A program made the position numbers and the translations under genes. Positions 10,991-21,260 of a stretch of 64,000 nucleotides of DNA are shown here, piece by piece. The stretch spans positions 1 to 64,000 of the forward strand of contig JAISWZ010000716.1 in NCBI GenBank assembly GCA_031270945.1, in the 5' to 3' direction. The DNA is from Clostridiales bacterium (GTDB lineage: Bacteria; Bacillota; Clostridia; Lachnospirales; WQUN01). The notes under the pieces were generated by a model, which worked only from the letters and a program-made list of their open reading frames with translations, searched no databases and was not told the origin of the DNA. Each line of letters opens with the position of its first letter. Within the stretch, counting starts at the first letter, position 1.

Positions 10991-12001
10991 CTATTCTTCG
11001 TACCCGTTAGGGTTGGAGTTCTGCCAGAACCAAGAATCCTTGACCATGTCCTCAAGAGTTTTTTCGGCCTTCCAGCCCAGAAGCCTCTCTGCCTTTGCGC
11101 ATGAAGCGTAGCATGTGGCTATGTCGCCAGGCCTTCTGGCCACGATCTGGCGGGGCACGGAAACACCGGTCACTTTCTCGAAGGCTTGAACCATTTCTAG
11201 CACGCTTGTTCCATTGCCAGTGCCCAGATTTATGGCATGGACGCCTGATTGGGCCTCGCAAAACGCCACTGCGGCCACGTGCCCTTTGGCCAGATCCACG
11301 ACATGGATGTAGTCGCGAACGCCAGTGCCATCAGGCGTGTCGTAGTCATCTCCGAAGACCTGGAGCTTGTCTATCTTTCCTATGGCTGTCTGGGTTATAA
11401 ACGGCATGAGGTTGTTGGGTATGCCTTTTGGATCCTCGCCGATCTTGCCGCTTGCATGCGCCCCTATGGGGTTGAAGTAGCGAAGGAGAGCTATTGTCCA
11501 GCCTTCGTTTGCCTTGGCGGCGTCAGTGAATATTTGCTCGCTCATGTACTTCGTCCAGCCGTAAGGGTTGGTGCAGCCCGTGTCAGACTCTTCGTCCAAG
11601 GGCATCGGGTTTCCGTCCTTGTACACTGTAGCGGATGATGAGAAGATGAGCCGCGTTGTGTTGTGCTTCTTCATTGCCTTGCAAAGGGCGAGGCTTGAGT
11701 TCAGGTTGTTGTCATAGTACTCCACGGGGATTGACACAGACTCGCCAACCGCCTTGAGCCCAGCGAAGTGTATTATGCAGCTGATGTCATGAGCTTTAAA
11801 AATTTTGTCCAGAAGCGCTTCGTCCCTGACATCGCCTTCATAGACAGGGAACGTCTTCCCTGCTATCTCCTGCACTCTCTTGACAGCCTCTGGCCTGCTG
11901 TTGGAATAGTCGTCAAGGACGGCTATTTCGTAGCCCGCAGCCAAAAGCTCTATGCAAGTATGGCTCCCTATATAGCCAGCCCCGCCCGTTACCAATATCA
12001 T
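10991..12001 (-). CDS. galE: UDP-glucose 4-epimerase
   Basis: MILVTGGAGYIGSHTCIELL Rossmann motif, YGWTKYMSEQ (YxxxK), RYFNPIGAHASG, GTGVRDYIHVVDLAKGH. Confidence 0.95.
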   Translation of the reverse strand: MILVTGGAGYIGSHTCIELLAAGYEIAVLDDYSNSRPEAVKRVQEIAGKTFPVYEGDVRDEALLDKIFKAHDISCIIHFAGLKAVGESVSIPVEYYDNNLNSSLALCKAMKKHNTTRLIFSSSATVYKDGNPMPLDEESDTGCTNPYGWTKYMSEQIFTDAAKANEGWTIALLRYFNPIGAHASGKIGEDPKGIPNNLMPFITQTAIGKIDKLQVFGDDYDTPDGTGVRDYIHVVDLAKGHVAAVAFCEAQSGVHAINLGTGNGTSVLEMVQAFEKVTGVSVPRQIVARRPGDIATCYASCAKAERLLGWKAEKTLEDMVKDSWFWQNSNPNGYEE

Positions 12002-12035
12002 CGCGGCATTCTCCCTTCATAAAGGGCGCTGTCGA

Positions 12036-12134
12036 GAGCATATCCCAAAATTCCGAAATGGCGCCGGAAAAATTTGCTCGGGCTTCTGCGAGCAAATTTT
12101 TCCGGTGCCTCGGATATAATTTTGGGATATGCTC
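12036..12134. repeat. Long palindromic intergenic element, near-perfect hairpin
   Basis: gcatatcccaaaatt...ggcgccggaaaaatttgctcg / cgagcaaatttttccggtgcc...aattttgggatatgc. Confidence 0.9.
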
Positions 12135-12204
12135 TGAGGCACATCCCAAAATATTTGATATGCCTCGCGCGCCTATTGCAGCGGCTTTCCCGCCAATGCT
12201 TAGC

Positions 12205-12301
12205 GCATATCCCAAAATTAATTTCATGGCTTGAAAAAGTCACGCGTTAAAACATCGCGATGACTTTTTCGGCGCCTCTTTAGGAATTTTGGGATATGCA
12301 C
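12205..12301. repeat. Palindromic intergenic element, same family
   Basis: gcatatcccaaaattaatttcatgg...ggaattttgggatatgc. Confidence 0.9.
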
Positions 12302-12341
12302 TTATTGTCCCAGCGTCGCTGCTGCTTTCTGGATTACTTAT

Positions 12342-13361
12342 TTACATCGGTTTTCCCGCCAGCACTTCTCTGTAGTCTTGGCAATTCTTCTTCAGAAGCG
12401 CTGGAGTGTCCAGCCCATACGGGCACTTGGTCTTGCACAGCCCGCATCCGGTGCATTTTTCGGCTTGCTTCATTATATTGCGCCCGTTTTCCGAGAGCAT
12501 CATAGACAGCGGCGCTCTTCTGAGCAAAAGTGAAGCCCTGGCCGCCATATGGATCACAATGCCCTGTGGGCATGGGCAACAATAGCCGCAGCCTCGGCAG
12601 AACTCTCCGTCAAGGGCTATCCGGTCAGCCTCTATCAGCTCTTCCAGCTCCTTGTCAAGCTCTGGAGGGTTTTGGATATAGCCCAGGAATTCATCAAGCT
12701 CGCTTTCTCTTTGAATGCCCCAAATGGGCACAACGTTATTAGTGCGCATAATCCAGGCGCAGGCCGCCTTCGCGTTTGTTATCAGCCCGCCAGAAAGCGC
12801 TTTCATCGCTATGAATCCAACGTTCTTCTCCTCGCATGACTTAGCCAGCGCGAGCTCTTTCTCTCCGCTTAGGTAGCTTAGCGGGAACTGCAGGGTTTCA
12901 TAGAGCCCTGAGTCCACTGCTTCAGTAGCCACGTCAAGCCTATGGTTCGTTATGCCTATGACCCTTATCTTCCCCTGTTCCTTAGCCTTAAGGAGAACGT
13001 CGTAAATCCCGCTCTCGTCTCCAGGCCTGGGACAGAATGAAGGATTGTGCGGCTGGTATACATCGATATAGTCAGTGCCAAGCCTCTTCAAGCTTTCATG
13101 AAGATCGTCCCACACGCCCTGCCCGGTTCGCGCGCCTGACTTTGTGGCGATAACGACTTTTTCGCGCATTCCGGAAAAAGCCGCATTAAGCTTGTCTTCA
13201 CTGTCTGTATAGGCTCTTGCTGTGTCAAAGTACCCCATGCCGCCATCATAGGCCTTCTTTAGAAGGTAGGCGGCCTCCTTGAGAGGAATGCGCTGAGCGG
13301 GCAATACCCCAAAGGCGTTCCTTTCAACGTTGATGCCTGTCCTTCCAATCGAAATGCCTGC
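12342..13361 (-). CDS. Aldo/keto reductase with C-terminal 4Fe-4S ferredoxin-type domain
   Basis: GMGYFDTARAYTDSEDKL AKR motif; C-terminal CRGCGYCCPCPQGI and CTGCGLCKTKCPYGLD. Start probably near MAGISIGRTGINV, not the ORF maximum; start coordinate approximate. Confidence 0.88.
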   Translation of the reverse strand, partial: AGISIGRTGINVERNAFGVLPAQRIPLKEAAYLLKKAYDGGMGYFDTARAYTDSEDKLNAAFSGMREKVVIATKSGARTGQGVWDDLHESLKRLGTDYIDVYQPHNPSFCPRPGDESGIYDVLLKAKEQGKIRVIGITNHRLDVATEAVDSGLYETLQFPLSYLSGEKELALAKSCEEKNVGFIAMKALSGGLITNAKAACAWIMRTNNVVPIWGIQRESELDEFLGYIQNPPELDKELEELIEADRIALDGEFCRGCGYCCPCPQGIVIHMAARASLLLRRAPLSMMLSENGRNIMKQAEKCTGCGLCKTKCPYGLDTPALLKKNCQDYREVLAGKPM

Positions 13362-15439
13362 CATGCCAGTCCATCTCCATTTCTGCGGCACAGGCGCTCC
13401 CCGCCTAGAAGCCGCTTCTCCAGTATAGCAGACCCAAGCATGTTTGGCTATGGGCAGGTTTAATATCATTAATCACCAAGCCAGCCCTAGACATATGGCA
13501 GCTTCAATATCATTACTCACCACGCAAGCGCCTGGCATGTGCATCTTTTATCTTATTCCAAACCCCAGACCTCTTTTAAGCGCCCCCTCCGGGGGCGCTG
13601 GCGCGTGATAAAAGGCGCTGCCCCATAACCCAAGGGCGCTGAACCTCAATCAAGGGGCGCTGCCCCATCCCCTGAATTTCGATCCGAGGGCGCTGGCCGG
13701 CGCTCCAAAAGCGCTGACTTACATTAGTGAGCAAAATGAACTGCACTACATACTTGCGCCGATAGTCCCTCAATTGGGAATCCCACGCGTTAGCCTAACA
13801 AATGTTTTCTCTCCCATCTAAATCTCCCATGGCGCGTAAATTTGCGCCCATAGGGCGCTGAACCAAATCTGCGGCGCCCCAGAAAATTTTTTTTAATTTC
13901 TTTTGATCTCTTAAGCTTCGCTAAAGGTATATAATTTAAACTAGTCATTGTAAGGCGGCCACTTACATTTTTACAATACACTCTAAAGAGGAGCCGCTAG
14001 GCGGAAGCGGTCTCCTTGAACGCGAAAGACAAATGCACCGAAGGAACCAAAGACGAACACATGAGGCACATAAAGCCGCCTGTCTTCCCCAAGGCGACAG
14101 GCGGCCGGGACAGATTTCAATGTTTCAGCCAAACAATGGCGGTGCCAGCAACAAGCAGAAGAGATCCTATTCACAAAGGCAAGGCTTGGCTTCATAGAAG
14201 AAGCGCCTAGGAAGCTTCCAAACGCCATTTTATCGGCTAAGCGCAGGCAATGGCGGGGCAGGCTAACACCCTGCCCCACCATCAACACTTGCCTGGGAAA
14301 CACAGAAGAGTTTTTCGCTATTCACCAAAGAATAGGCAAGCGAAGTGCAAAAGACAAACTAGGCGAACAAGGGCGAAGGCGCTTTAGGCTCAAAAGCGCT
14401 TTGGCACAAAAGAAATGCCTTGGCAACTAAGGAATCTTAATTAACGAAAGCGCCGTGTCAAAGAACAAAGGCGAGTGTTCAAAAACGCAAGGCGCCTGGA
14501 TTCAATCAAAGCAAGGCAAGGCGCTGGATTCAAAAGGCATCCAAGAACTCAGGATGCTTGGATGCACGAAAATGCAAGCGAAAGCTGTTTAGGAAACAAA
14601 GAACGAAAGCGCTAAAGATTCATAAGATGTACAAGTAAAGGTTACAAAGCTGTATCTAAAGCAAAGTTCTCAATCCTACAAAGACGCAAGCCACTAAAGC
14701 CCGCAACAAAAAGCGCATGGTGTCTTGAACCAAGTGTCATGATTGGCTCTAGGCGCTAAGAACAAAAGATGAAAGTTGAAGTGCGCTTTGTGATTTAAAA
14801 GAACGCAGCTGATGATTATGAGGGGTTAACGCTCATAAGCGTAGAATGACACTTTGTAAAACCAAGAAAGTGCTAATCACAGAAGACTTAGCCAGAGCAA
14901 AGCGCATATTCAAGAATTTGCGCAACTCGCAAGCGATTGCAAGGCTTACGACACTTTTACAGCTAAAATCTTTAATTCACCAAAAACCTAATGTGCGGCA
15001 TTGAGATTTCAGGCATTAGCAAGCGCATGGAACTTTCAAGCTTAGCATAAAGTGCGTACATGAAACCTAAGATTTAGATATTTTTATTTACGAAATAAGT
15101 TGCAGTTTTAAAACGTACGACATCACTTTTTGAGAACAAAGAAAGCCTGCGGGAACATTTAAAACTTATGACGCTTTAGGCACTAAGGCATTAAAGCGCT
15201 TAAGCTCCGAATGGCGCTTGAACCACTCAAGAGTTTTTAATCACGAAAGACTGCTTCAAATCACGAAAGACTGTTGACAAACCAATGATTTTGCTAGTAA
15301 ACCAATGATATCCAACTGCACCTAAGATTTAACAGCACTAACGGAACTTCGCAGGGCACAAATGAAGGGCTGCAAGGCGCAAGGCACTAAAGAGTCGTAA
15401 AGCTATATACAGCGCAAAACAAGGCGCTCAAGAAACTAC

Positions 15440-15715
15440 GCGAACAAACCAATGATTTTCAGGCAGGCACTGAAGAGAGCTTAACAAAACCAAGGTTTTT
15501 CTAAGCAGGCGCTAATGAGAGTTAAACCTAAACCAAGGATTTGCAAGGCAGGCACTAACGAGAGTTAAACCAAACCAAGGATTTTCTAAGCAGGCACTAA
15601 CGAGAGTTAAACCTAAACCAAAGATTTTCAAGGCAGGCACTAACGAGAGTTAAACCTAAACCAAGGATTTTCTTAGCAGGCACTGAAGAGAGTTAAACCT
15701 AAACCAAGGATTATG
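15440..15715. repeat. Direct tandem array of six 42-43 bp units
   Basis: Consensus aaaccaaggattttctaagcaggcactaacgagagttaaacct; the ggcactaacg anchors fall at 15466, 15508, 15551, 15593, 15636, 15679. Confidence 0.9.
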
Positions 15716-16782
15716 CAATATGCTGCACAAGCAAAAGAGTTGTTAAGAAAGCTTAACCAGTCGACGGCTTTGCAAGGCATTAACGAACGGGATAGAAAAA
15801 CAAAAGAACCACAAGAGATGCACCCAAGAGAGACAGGCAAAACCAAAGGCCAACCAGGGCGCTCCTGAGAGCTACTTCTATAAGGCTTTGAAGCACTGGC
15901 GAGATTTATGCGCAAGCGCCTTTCAAAGCACACACGCAGGATTTAGCCTACAAGAGACGCCTAAATGCACGAAAATGCGGCAGGCTCAGAGACCGAAGAT
16001 ATTTTTTTCAGGCACTAACGTATGTTTCAGTAGACCAAAGATTTTTCTGTATACTAACGCATGATATTCCAACGAGCGGCATGAGAAGTTTTACTTGTCG
16101 TTAGCGAGGCGGGCCCAGCTTGCTTCCAAGGCGGACAGCGATAAATAAAGTCGACTTTTGTACGCTCGGAAGACAAAAAAAGAACCAAGGCTTTTCAGGG
16201 ACACTAACGTATGTTATAATGAGGCCTAACGTTTCAAGAAGCGAATTCCTTAGCGGCACCTTTATTCGGCTACTAACGAAAGAACGCAAAGAGAGCGCAA
16301 AGGCCGAAAGAACGCAAGAGATAAAGATTAACGCACCAACGGATAGCCAGGAAACGATGTTAACCTTCGCTTGCGAAAGCGCGAGGCTACGGCAACCTCC
16401 TATAAAATGCAAGAGAATGCATTAAACTGCTTAAACTGAATGAATCATTGCAATATGAATCATTGCAACAAAAGCATATAATGCGCAAATGAATAGATGC
16501 GCTAAAACACCAGCCCAGAAAGCACCCGTATAAAACTTTCATTTTCCAAAGACAGTATGCGCTAAGGCTCTCAACTTCGCAGAAGTTGAGAGCAATTCAA
16601 AAAGACAAAGCGCGAGGCACACATGTAGCGCAAACCAAAGATTATTTACCGCAAAAGCTTAATTAACATAAATGCGCTAATGACGCTACATACCTGAAGA
16701 GATCGCGCAAAGAACCAAAGCCGCCATTCCTCCACAGACACAGAAGAAGCCGCTTTTAAGGATGCCCTTCCGTGAAAGCAGA

Positions 16783-17250
16783 GATATCCCGAAGATTTGC
16801 AATTAGACCCCCCACCTAAGACAAGTGATCTGCGACTTACTAAAGATGGCCCAAATACAAATGATCTGCAGAAAGCACGGTCGCAAAGCTTTGGATATCC
16901 AAATGTGTTTTAACGCAAAAACTAACGCAGACAATCGACTCAAGAGAACTAAAATTTCCAAAGATTTGCAACGACCTGCAACCTACTAAAGACAGCCAAA
17001 TGCAAAGATTTGCAGCAAGCGCTAAGCAAGGCTTTGGATATCCAAATGTTCAATGAAGACTACTGCTGGGTATTCATTGAGAGGTTTTGAGGTTTTCAAG
17101 AGGAGCATTTCAACTTTTAAGACAAATATATAGGCCAACCGTACATGCCCCAAAGGATTTGCTAGGACGCCCCCCTACCTAAGACAATGTTCTGCAGTCT
17201 GCTTAAGATGACCGGTTCAAGAACATGGTCGCAAATGCTTTGGATAGCCA
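16783..17250. repeat. Three imperfect copies of an inverted-repeat module
   Basis: Arms like gatatcccaaagatttgc / gcaaagctttggatatcc at 16783-16900, 16955-17043 and 17146-17250; copies 1 and 3 carry ccccccacctaagaca..tctgca; a fourth copy lies at 18238-18353. Confidence 0.75.
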
Positions 17251-17328
17251 ATGGATGCCGAGGTTCGGTTTGGCATTCATTGAGAGTTTCACTGATGGAT
17301 TTAGGGAAAGACTTGAGATAAAGAGATA

Positions 17329-18230
17329 GAGAGATTGCTCAAGAGACAGAATAGTTACTAAAGAAATCTAAAATTTACTACAGATATTCAAAATTTACTC
17401 AAGCGACTCATGCGTTACTCAAGAGCACCAAACGTTACTCAAGCGACTCAATCATTACTCAAGAGAACCAAAAGTTACTTCAGAGATTTAACAGTTGCTC
17501 AAGTGATCTAAAATTTACTCAAGAGACTTAACAGTTGCTCAAGAGATCCAAAAGTTACTCAAGAGACTTAACAGTTGCTCACGTGTCCCAAAATTTACTC
17601 AAGAGATTTAAAAGTTGCTAAAGCGATTCAAAGATTTGCTTCAGAGAAACAAAGCCAACAACAGATTTGAAAAACGACTTAAGAGATGCGAGAATTGCTC
17701 CAGCGATTCAAAATCGGCTTAAGAGATCCGGCATTTACTCACTCAAGTGATTCATAAATGACTTAAGAGATGCGAGAATTGCTCAGCGATTCAAAACCAG
17801 CTTAAGAAATCCGGCATTTACTCAAGCGATAGAGAAATTACTTAAGAGATTCTGCATTTACTCAAGTGATCCAAAAACGACTAATGAGATCTTGCGTTTA
17901 CTCAAGAGATCAAGGATTTACTCAAGTGATCCAAAAACGACTAATGAGATCTTGCGTTTACTCAAGAGAGCAAGGATTTACTCAAGAGATTCAAAAACGA
18001 CTTAAGAAATCTGACATTTACTCAGGAGATTCAAAAACGACTTAAGAATTCCGATATTTACTCAAGAGATATAAAAACGACTTAAGAGATCTGGCATTTA
18101 CTCAAGAGTTCCGGCATTTACTCAAGAGACTAAAAATTTACTCAAGTTACTCAAAAATCACTCAAGCGATTCAAATCATACCCCAAGTGATTTGAAAAAT
18201 ACTTGAGAGATCAAAAATCACCAAAGAGAT
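17329..18230. repeat. Degenerate tandem array of ~20-bp units, with 40-bp dimers in its right half
   Basis: Consensus ctcaagagattcaaaaattta; e.g. 17521-17580 is exactly three 20-bp units; dimer form ctcaagagattcaaaaacgacttaagagatctggcattta. Confidence 0.9.
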
Positions 18231-18237
18231 CCGAGCA

Positions 18238-18353
18238 GATATCCCAAAGATTTGCTTTTAGAGTTTTCCCCCCACCTAAGACGTGTTCTGCAGCGCACAA
18301 AAGAATGCCAATGCCAAGCATGCAAAGCGCGGTCGCAAAGGCTTTGGGTATCC
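18238..18353. repeat. Fourth copy of the inverted-repeat module
   Basis: gatatcccaaagatttgc...ccccccacctaagacgtgttctgcag...gcaaaggctttgggtatcc. Confidence 0.75.
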
Positions 18354-19350
18354 AATGAAGAAGGCTGGAAGTTGAAAGGCTTCCTAAAACACACATCGCG
18401 TTGCGTTTTGAAGTTGAGGCGCTTAAAATCCCAATGACAAGGGCGGCGGATCATGGCTTGCGCCGCCTCGATTGCGAGAAGCTGCGCGTCGGTCGGTCTG
18501 TATCAAGACCGTCAGACGACACCAAAGACTAAAATGTTACAAGCATGCCATGGGGCACTCCGGCGAAAGTCGGAGCGGCCCCTCTCGCCTCGAGGGGGCG
18601 AGAAAGAAACCATGCCTGGGCGTTCAAAGTACCCAAGCAAATGCAAAAGCCTAATATTTTCGGAGCATTCTTGCTTTATGCATTTTAATCTGCGGCTTAC
18701 GTCAAAACTCAAGCTTATGTTTCAATTCTTGAAATGCACATAGGGCGCTATCTCAGGCAAAAATAGCTTTTCTTGTTTTTGGCCGGGAAGCCTTCGGGTT
18801 GAGCGGCAATCGCTCGGCGCGTGGTGGCGCTTTCTCCGAAGTCTGCTTGCAATCAACTTGTTTCACTGCAGCTATATAACCCTGCACTGTCTGCGCAAAC
18901 TGTTCCTACCCAAGACGCTAAATATACGGCAGGACTTGGAAAAACGGCGCCAAAAGAAATGAACAGCGGCTTAAAGGTATGAACCCCCATTGTCTAGGGG
19001 CTGCGAATAACGCCGCCAGACAGCCATCCGATGCCGTTTTCGGTTTACTAGGCCGAAAACGCACCGCGTCGGTTGTGAAGCTTTATGCTTTGGGCGTTTT
19101 GACATAAGCCGCTTCGGGCTCGCCCGCAGCGGCATTTATGTTTTTGTTGGTTCACAATCAAGTAATTCTACATACGCTATAATGAGCGAAGTTTGGATAT
19201 GATGGTCGTACGACAATTCCAGAACTCGCTTAAGCGCCTGCTATGCTTGCGAGCGGCGATCAGGATTTGCTTATCAAATCCTGGCTAAGCTCTCGCGAGC
19301 ATATTCTGCCGACTTGTTTTTACTTGCCGGTACAAAGGGAGAAGCCTCTG

Positions 19351-20574
19351 ATGTTTTCTCGATTAAGAAACCGGATCCTCCTTCTTAACGTGATCATGAC
19401 CACTGTGCTAATGGCTGTCTCCATAACTGCTATCTACCTGCTTACGGGCATCGAGACCGAAAACCTGCAAAAGATATCCATACTGGCCGCATCAAGCACC
19501 AGGAACCGCTTGGCCCAAGCTTCTGTTGACAGCTTTTCCGAAGCGGAGCTTTTGACTTTCAGCTTTGTCATAAGTTCGGAAGGCAAAGTGCTTAGCGTTG
19601 ACTCCCCTTTCCGCCTTTCATCGGATGAATGCTTGGACGCCTTCGCCAGGTCGGAAGCCGCTATGCAAAGCAACCTTCCGTCCATAGAGCTTCAGGGGAG
19701 GACTTGGCTATATGTATACGGAGCGCCTTCACCTTTAGACAACCGGCGGATAATAACCTTCATGGATGTCACAGGAAGCAATCGCATAATAAGAATGCTT
19801 AAGATCATAACAATTGTCGTAGCCTTGTTCTTGCTTCTTGTAATAACCGGGCTCAGCTTTCTTTTCGCTGGCCGGACGGCGCAATCCGTGTCTGACGCTT
19901 GGAAGAGGCAGCAGCAATTTATCGCTGACGCGTCCCACGAGCTGAAGACACCTTTGGCAGTCATACAAGCCAACTACGATGTGATTCTTTCAAACCCGGA
20001 CGAGACCGTAAGAGAGCAGCTCAAATGGCTGGAGTACATGAAGGCTGGCATGGACAGGATGTCTCTTCTTGTGAAAGACATGCTGGCGCTTGCAACACTG
20101 GAATCAGACAGCGTCATAGTTAGGAAGGCCTCATTTGACATGAGCGAGAGGCTTTTGAAAGTGATCAGGACCATGAAAGCCTCTGCAGACGAGAAGCTCA
20201 TAGAGGTCACAGAGAGGATAGAGCCAAACGTTGTAATAAACTCCGACAGCGAGATAGTGGCTAGGGTTTTTACGACCTTCTATGAGAACGCAATCAAGTA
20301 CACGCCGCCTTGCGGACACATACAGCTATCTCTTTGGGACACAAAGAAGTGCGTGTCTTGCTCGGTTTCAAATACAGGCGACGGGATCGCCGCAAAGGAC
20401 TTGCAGAACATATTTGACCGTTTCTACAGGACCGACCCCGTGCGAAACAGCCAATTCGGGGGTTTTGGCTTGGGGCTTACCATCGCCAAGAAAAACCTTG
20501 ACCTGATAGGAGGGAAAGTGAGCGTTACAAGCGCGGATCATTTGACCACTTTCACTTTCATGATTTCACATTAA
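19351..20574 (+). CDS. Membrane sensor histidine kinase
   Basis: Two TM segments, ASHELKTPLAVIQAN (HisKA H-box), HATPase N/G boxes (YENAIKYTPP, NTGDGIAAKDLQNIFDRFYR, GFGLGLTIAKK). Start set at ATG 19351. Confidence 0.93.
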   Translation: MFSRLRNRILLLNVIMTTVLMAVSITAIYLLTGIETENLQKISILAASSTRNRLAQASVDSFSEAELLTFSFVISSEGKVLSVDSPFRLSSDECLDAFARSEAAMQSNLPSIELQGRTWLYVYGAPSPLDNRRIITFMDVTGSNRIIRMLKIITIVVALFLLLVITGLSFLFAGRTAQSVSDAWKRQQQFIADASHELKTPLAVIQANYDVILSNPDETVREQLKWLEYMKAGMDRMSLLVKDMLALATLESDSVIVRKASFDMSERLLKVIRTMKASADEKLIEVTERIEPNVVINSDSEIVARVFTTFYENAIKYTPPCGHIQLSLWDTKKCVSCSVSNTGDGIAAKDLQNIFDRFYRTDPVRNSQFGGFGLGLTIAKKNLDLIGGKVSVTSADHLTTFTFMISH

Positions 20575-20746
20575 GGGCATTAATGAAAAGGCAGCTGCAT
20601 AGAACAAGAGCGTATCCTGCAAATGGAAAATGCACTAAGAGCGGCAAATGCATAGAGCAAAGAAACAAGCTTGGACCAAGGGTTCCAGCTTTCTTTGCGT
20701 TATGCCTGATTGAAGGGTTGCGATCTTGGAGTTTTCACAAGCACAA

Positions 20747-20835
20747 GAGCATATCCCAAAATTAATCTTGGGGCTCGGAAAAGCCATGCGTTAAAGCATC
20801 GCATGCCTTTCCCATCGCCACTGCAGTAATTTTGC
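20747..20835. repeat. Palindromic intergenic element, same family
   Basis: gagcatatcccaaaatt...aattttgcgatatgctc. Confidence 0.85.
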
Positions 20836-21260
20836 GATATGCTCACAGGAGGTGTTAGAAGTGGCTAAATCCCAAAGCGGCAAAGATGTGCGCCGCCGCC
20901 AGTTTGCGAGAAATTTCGCGCTCAAGATAACAGCTTTTTTTGGCAAAATCCATATTCTGTATATTCGTTTTGATCCATCCACTGTGGCGAAAAGCAAGAT
21001 CCAGATCTAGCTTGCCGCTAGCCCGACCGCCCGACTGCCTTTCATGGCGGGAATAAAAAGCTCTAGCCAAAATTGGCTTCTCGCGATACAATAGAAAACA
21101 AGGGCATATCTTCTAGGATATGTTGAGCGCGAGCTGTTTTTGCTCGCGCATAAAGGGCATAAGTCTTGCTTAGCGCTTTCAAAACGCATATCCCAAAGGA
21201 CTGGCCTTGCGGTTGGGGTCTTGGCTAGGCCATGCAGATCAGAAATCAGAAGGTGAAGGC

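Noticed and set aside
15440-15715. CRISPR array or coding repeat
   Set aside because: 42/43-bp units have no spacers; the alternating 42/43 spacing breaks any reading frame.
17329-18230. CRISPR array
   Set aside because: 20-bp units are contiguous and all degenerate, with no unique spacers between conserved repeats and no cas genes in the window.
13576-18743. Short ORFs from the track at 13576-13773, 13790-13981, 13983-14303, 15673-15933, 16101-16412, 16120-16425 and 18211-18743 as genes
   Set aside because: No domain motifs, many overlap on opposite strands, and several simply read through repeats.
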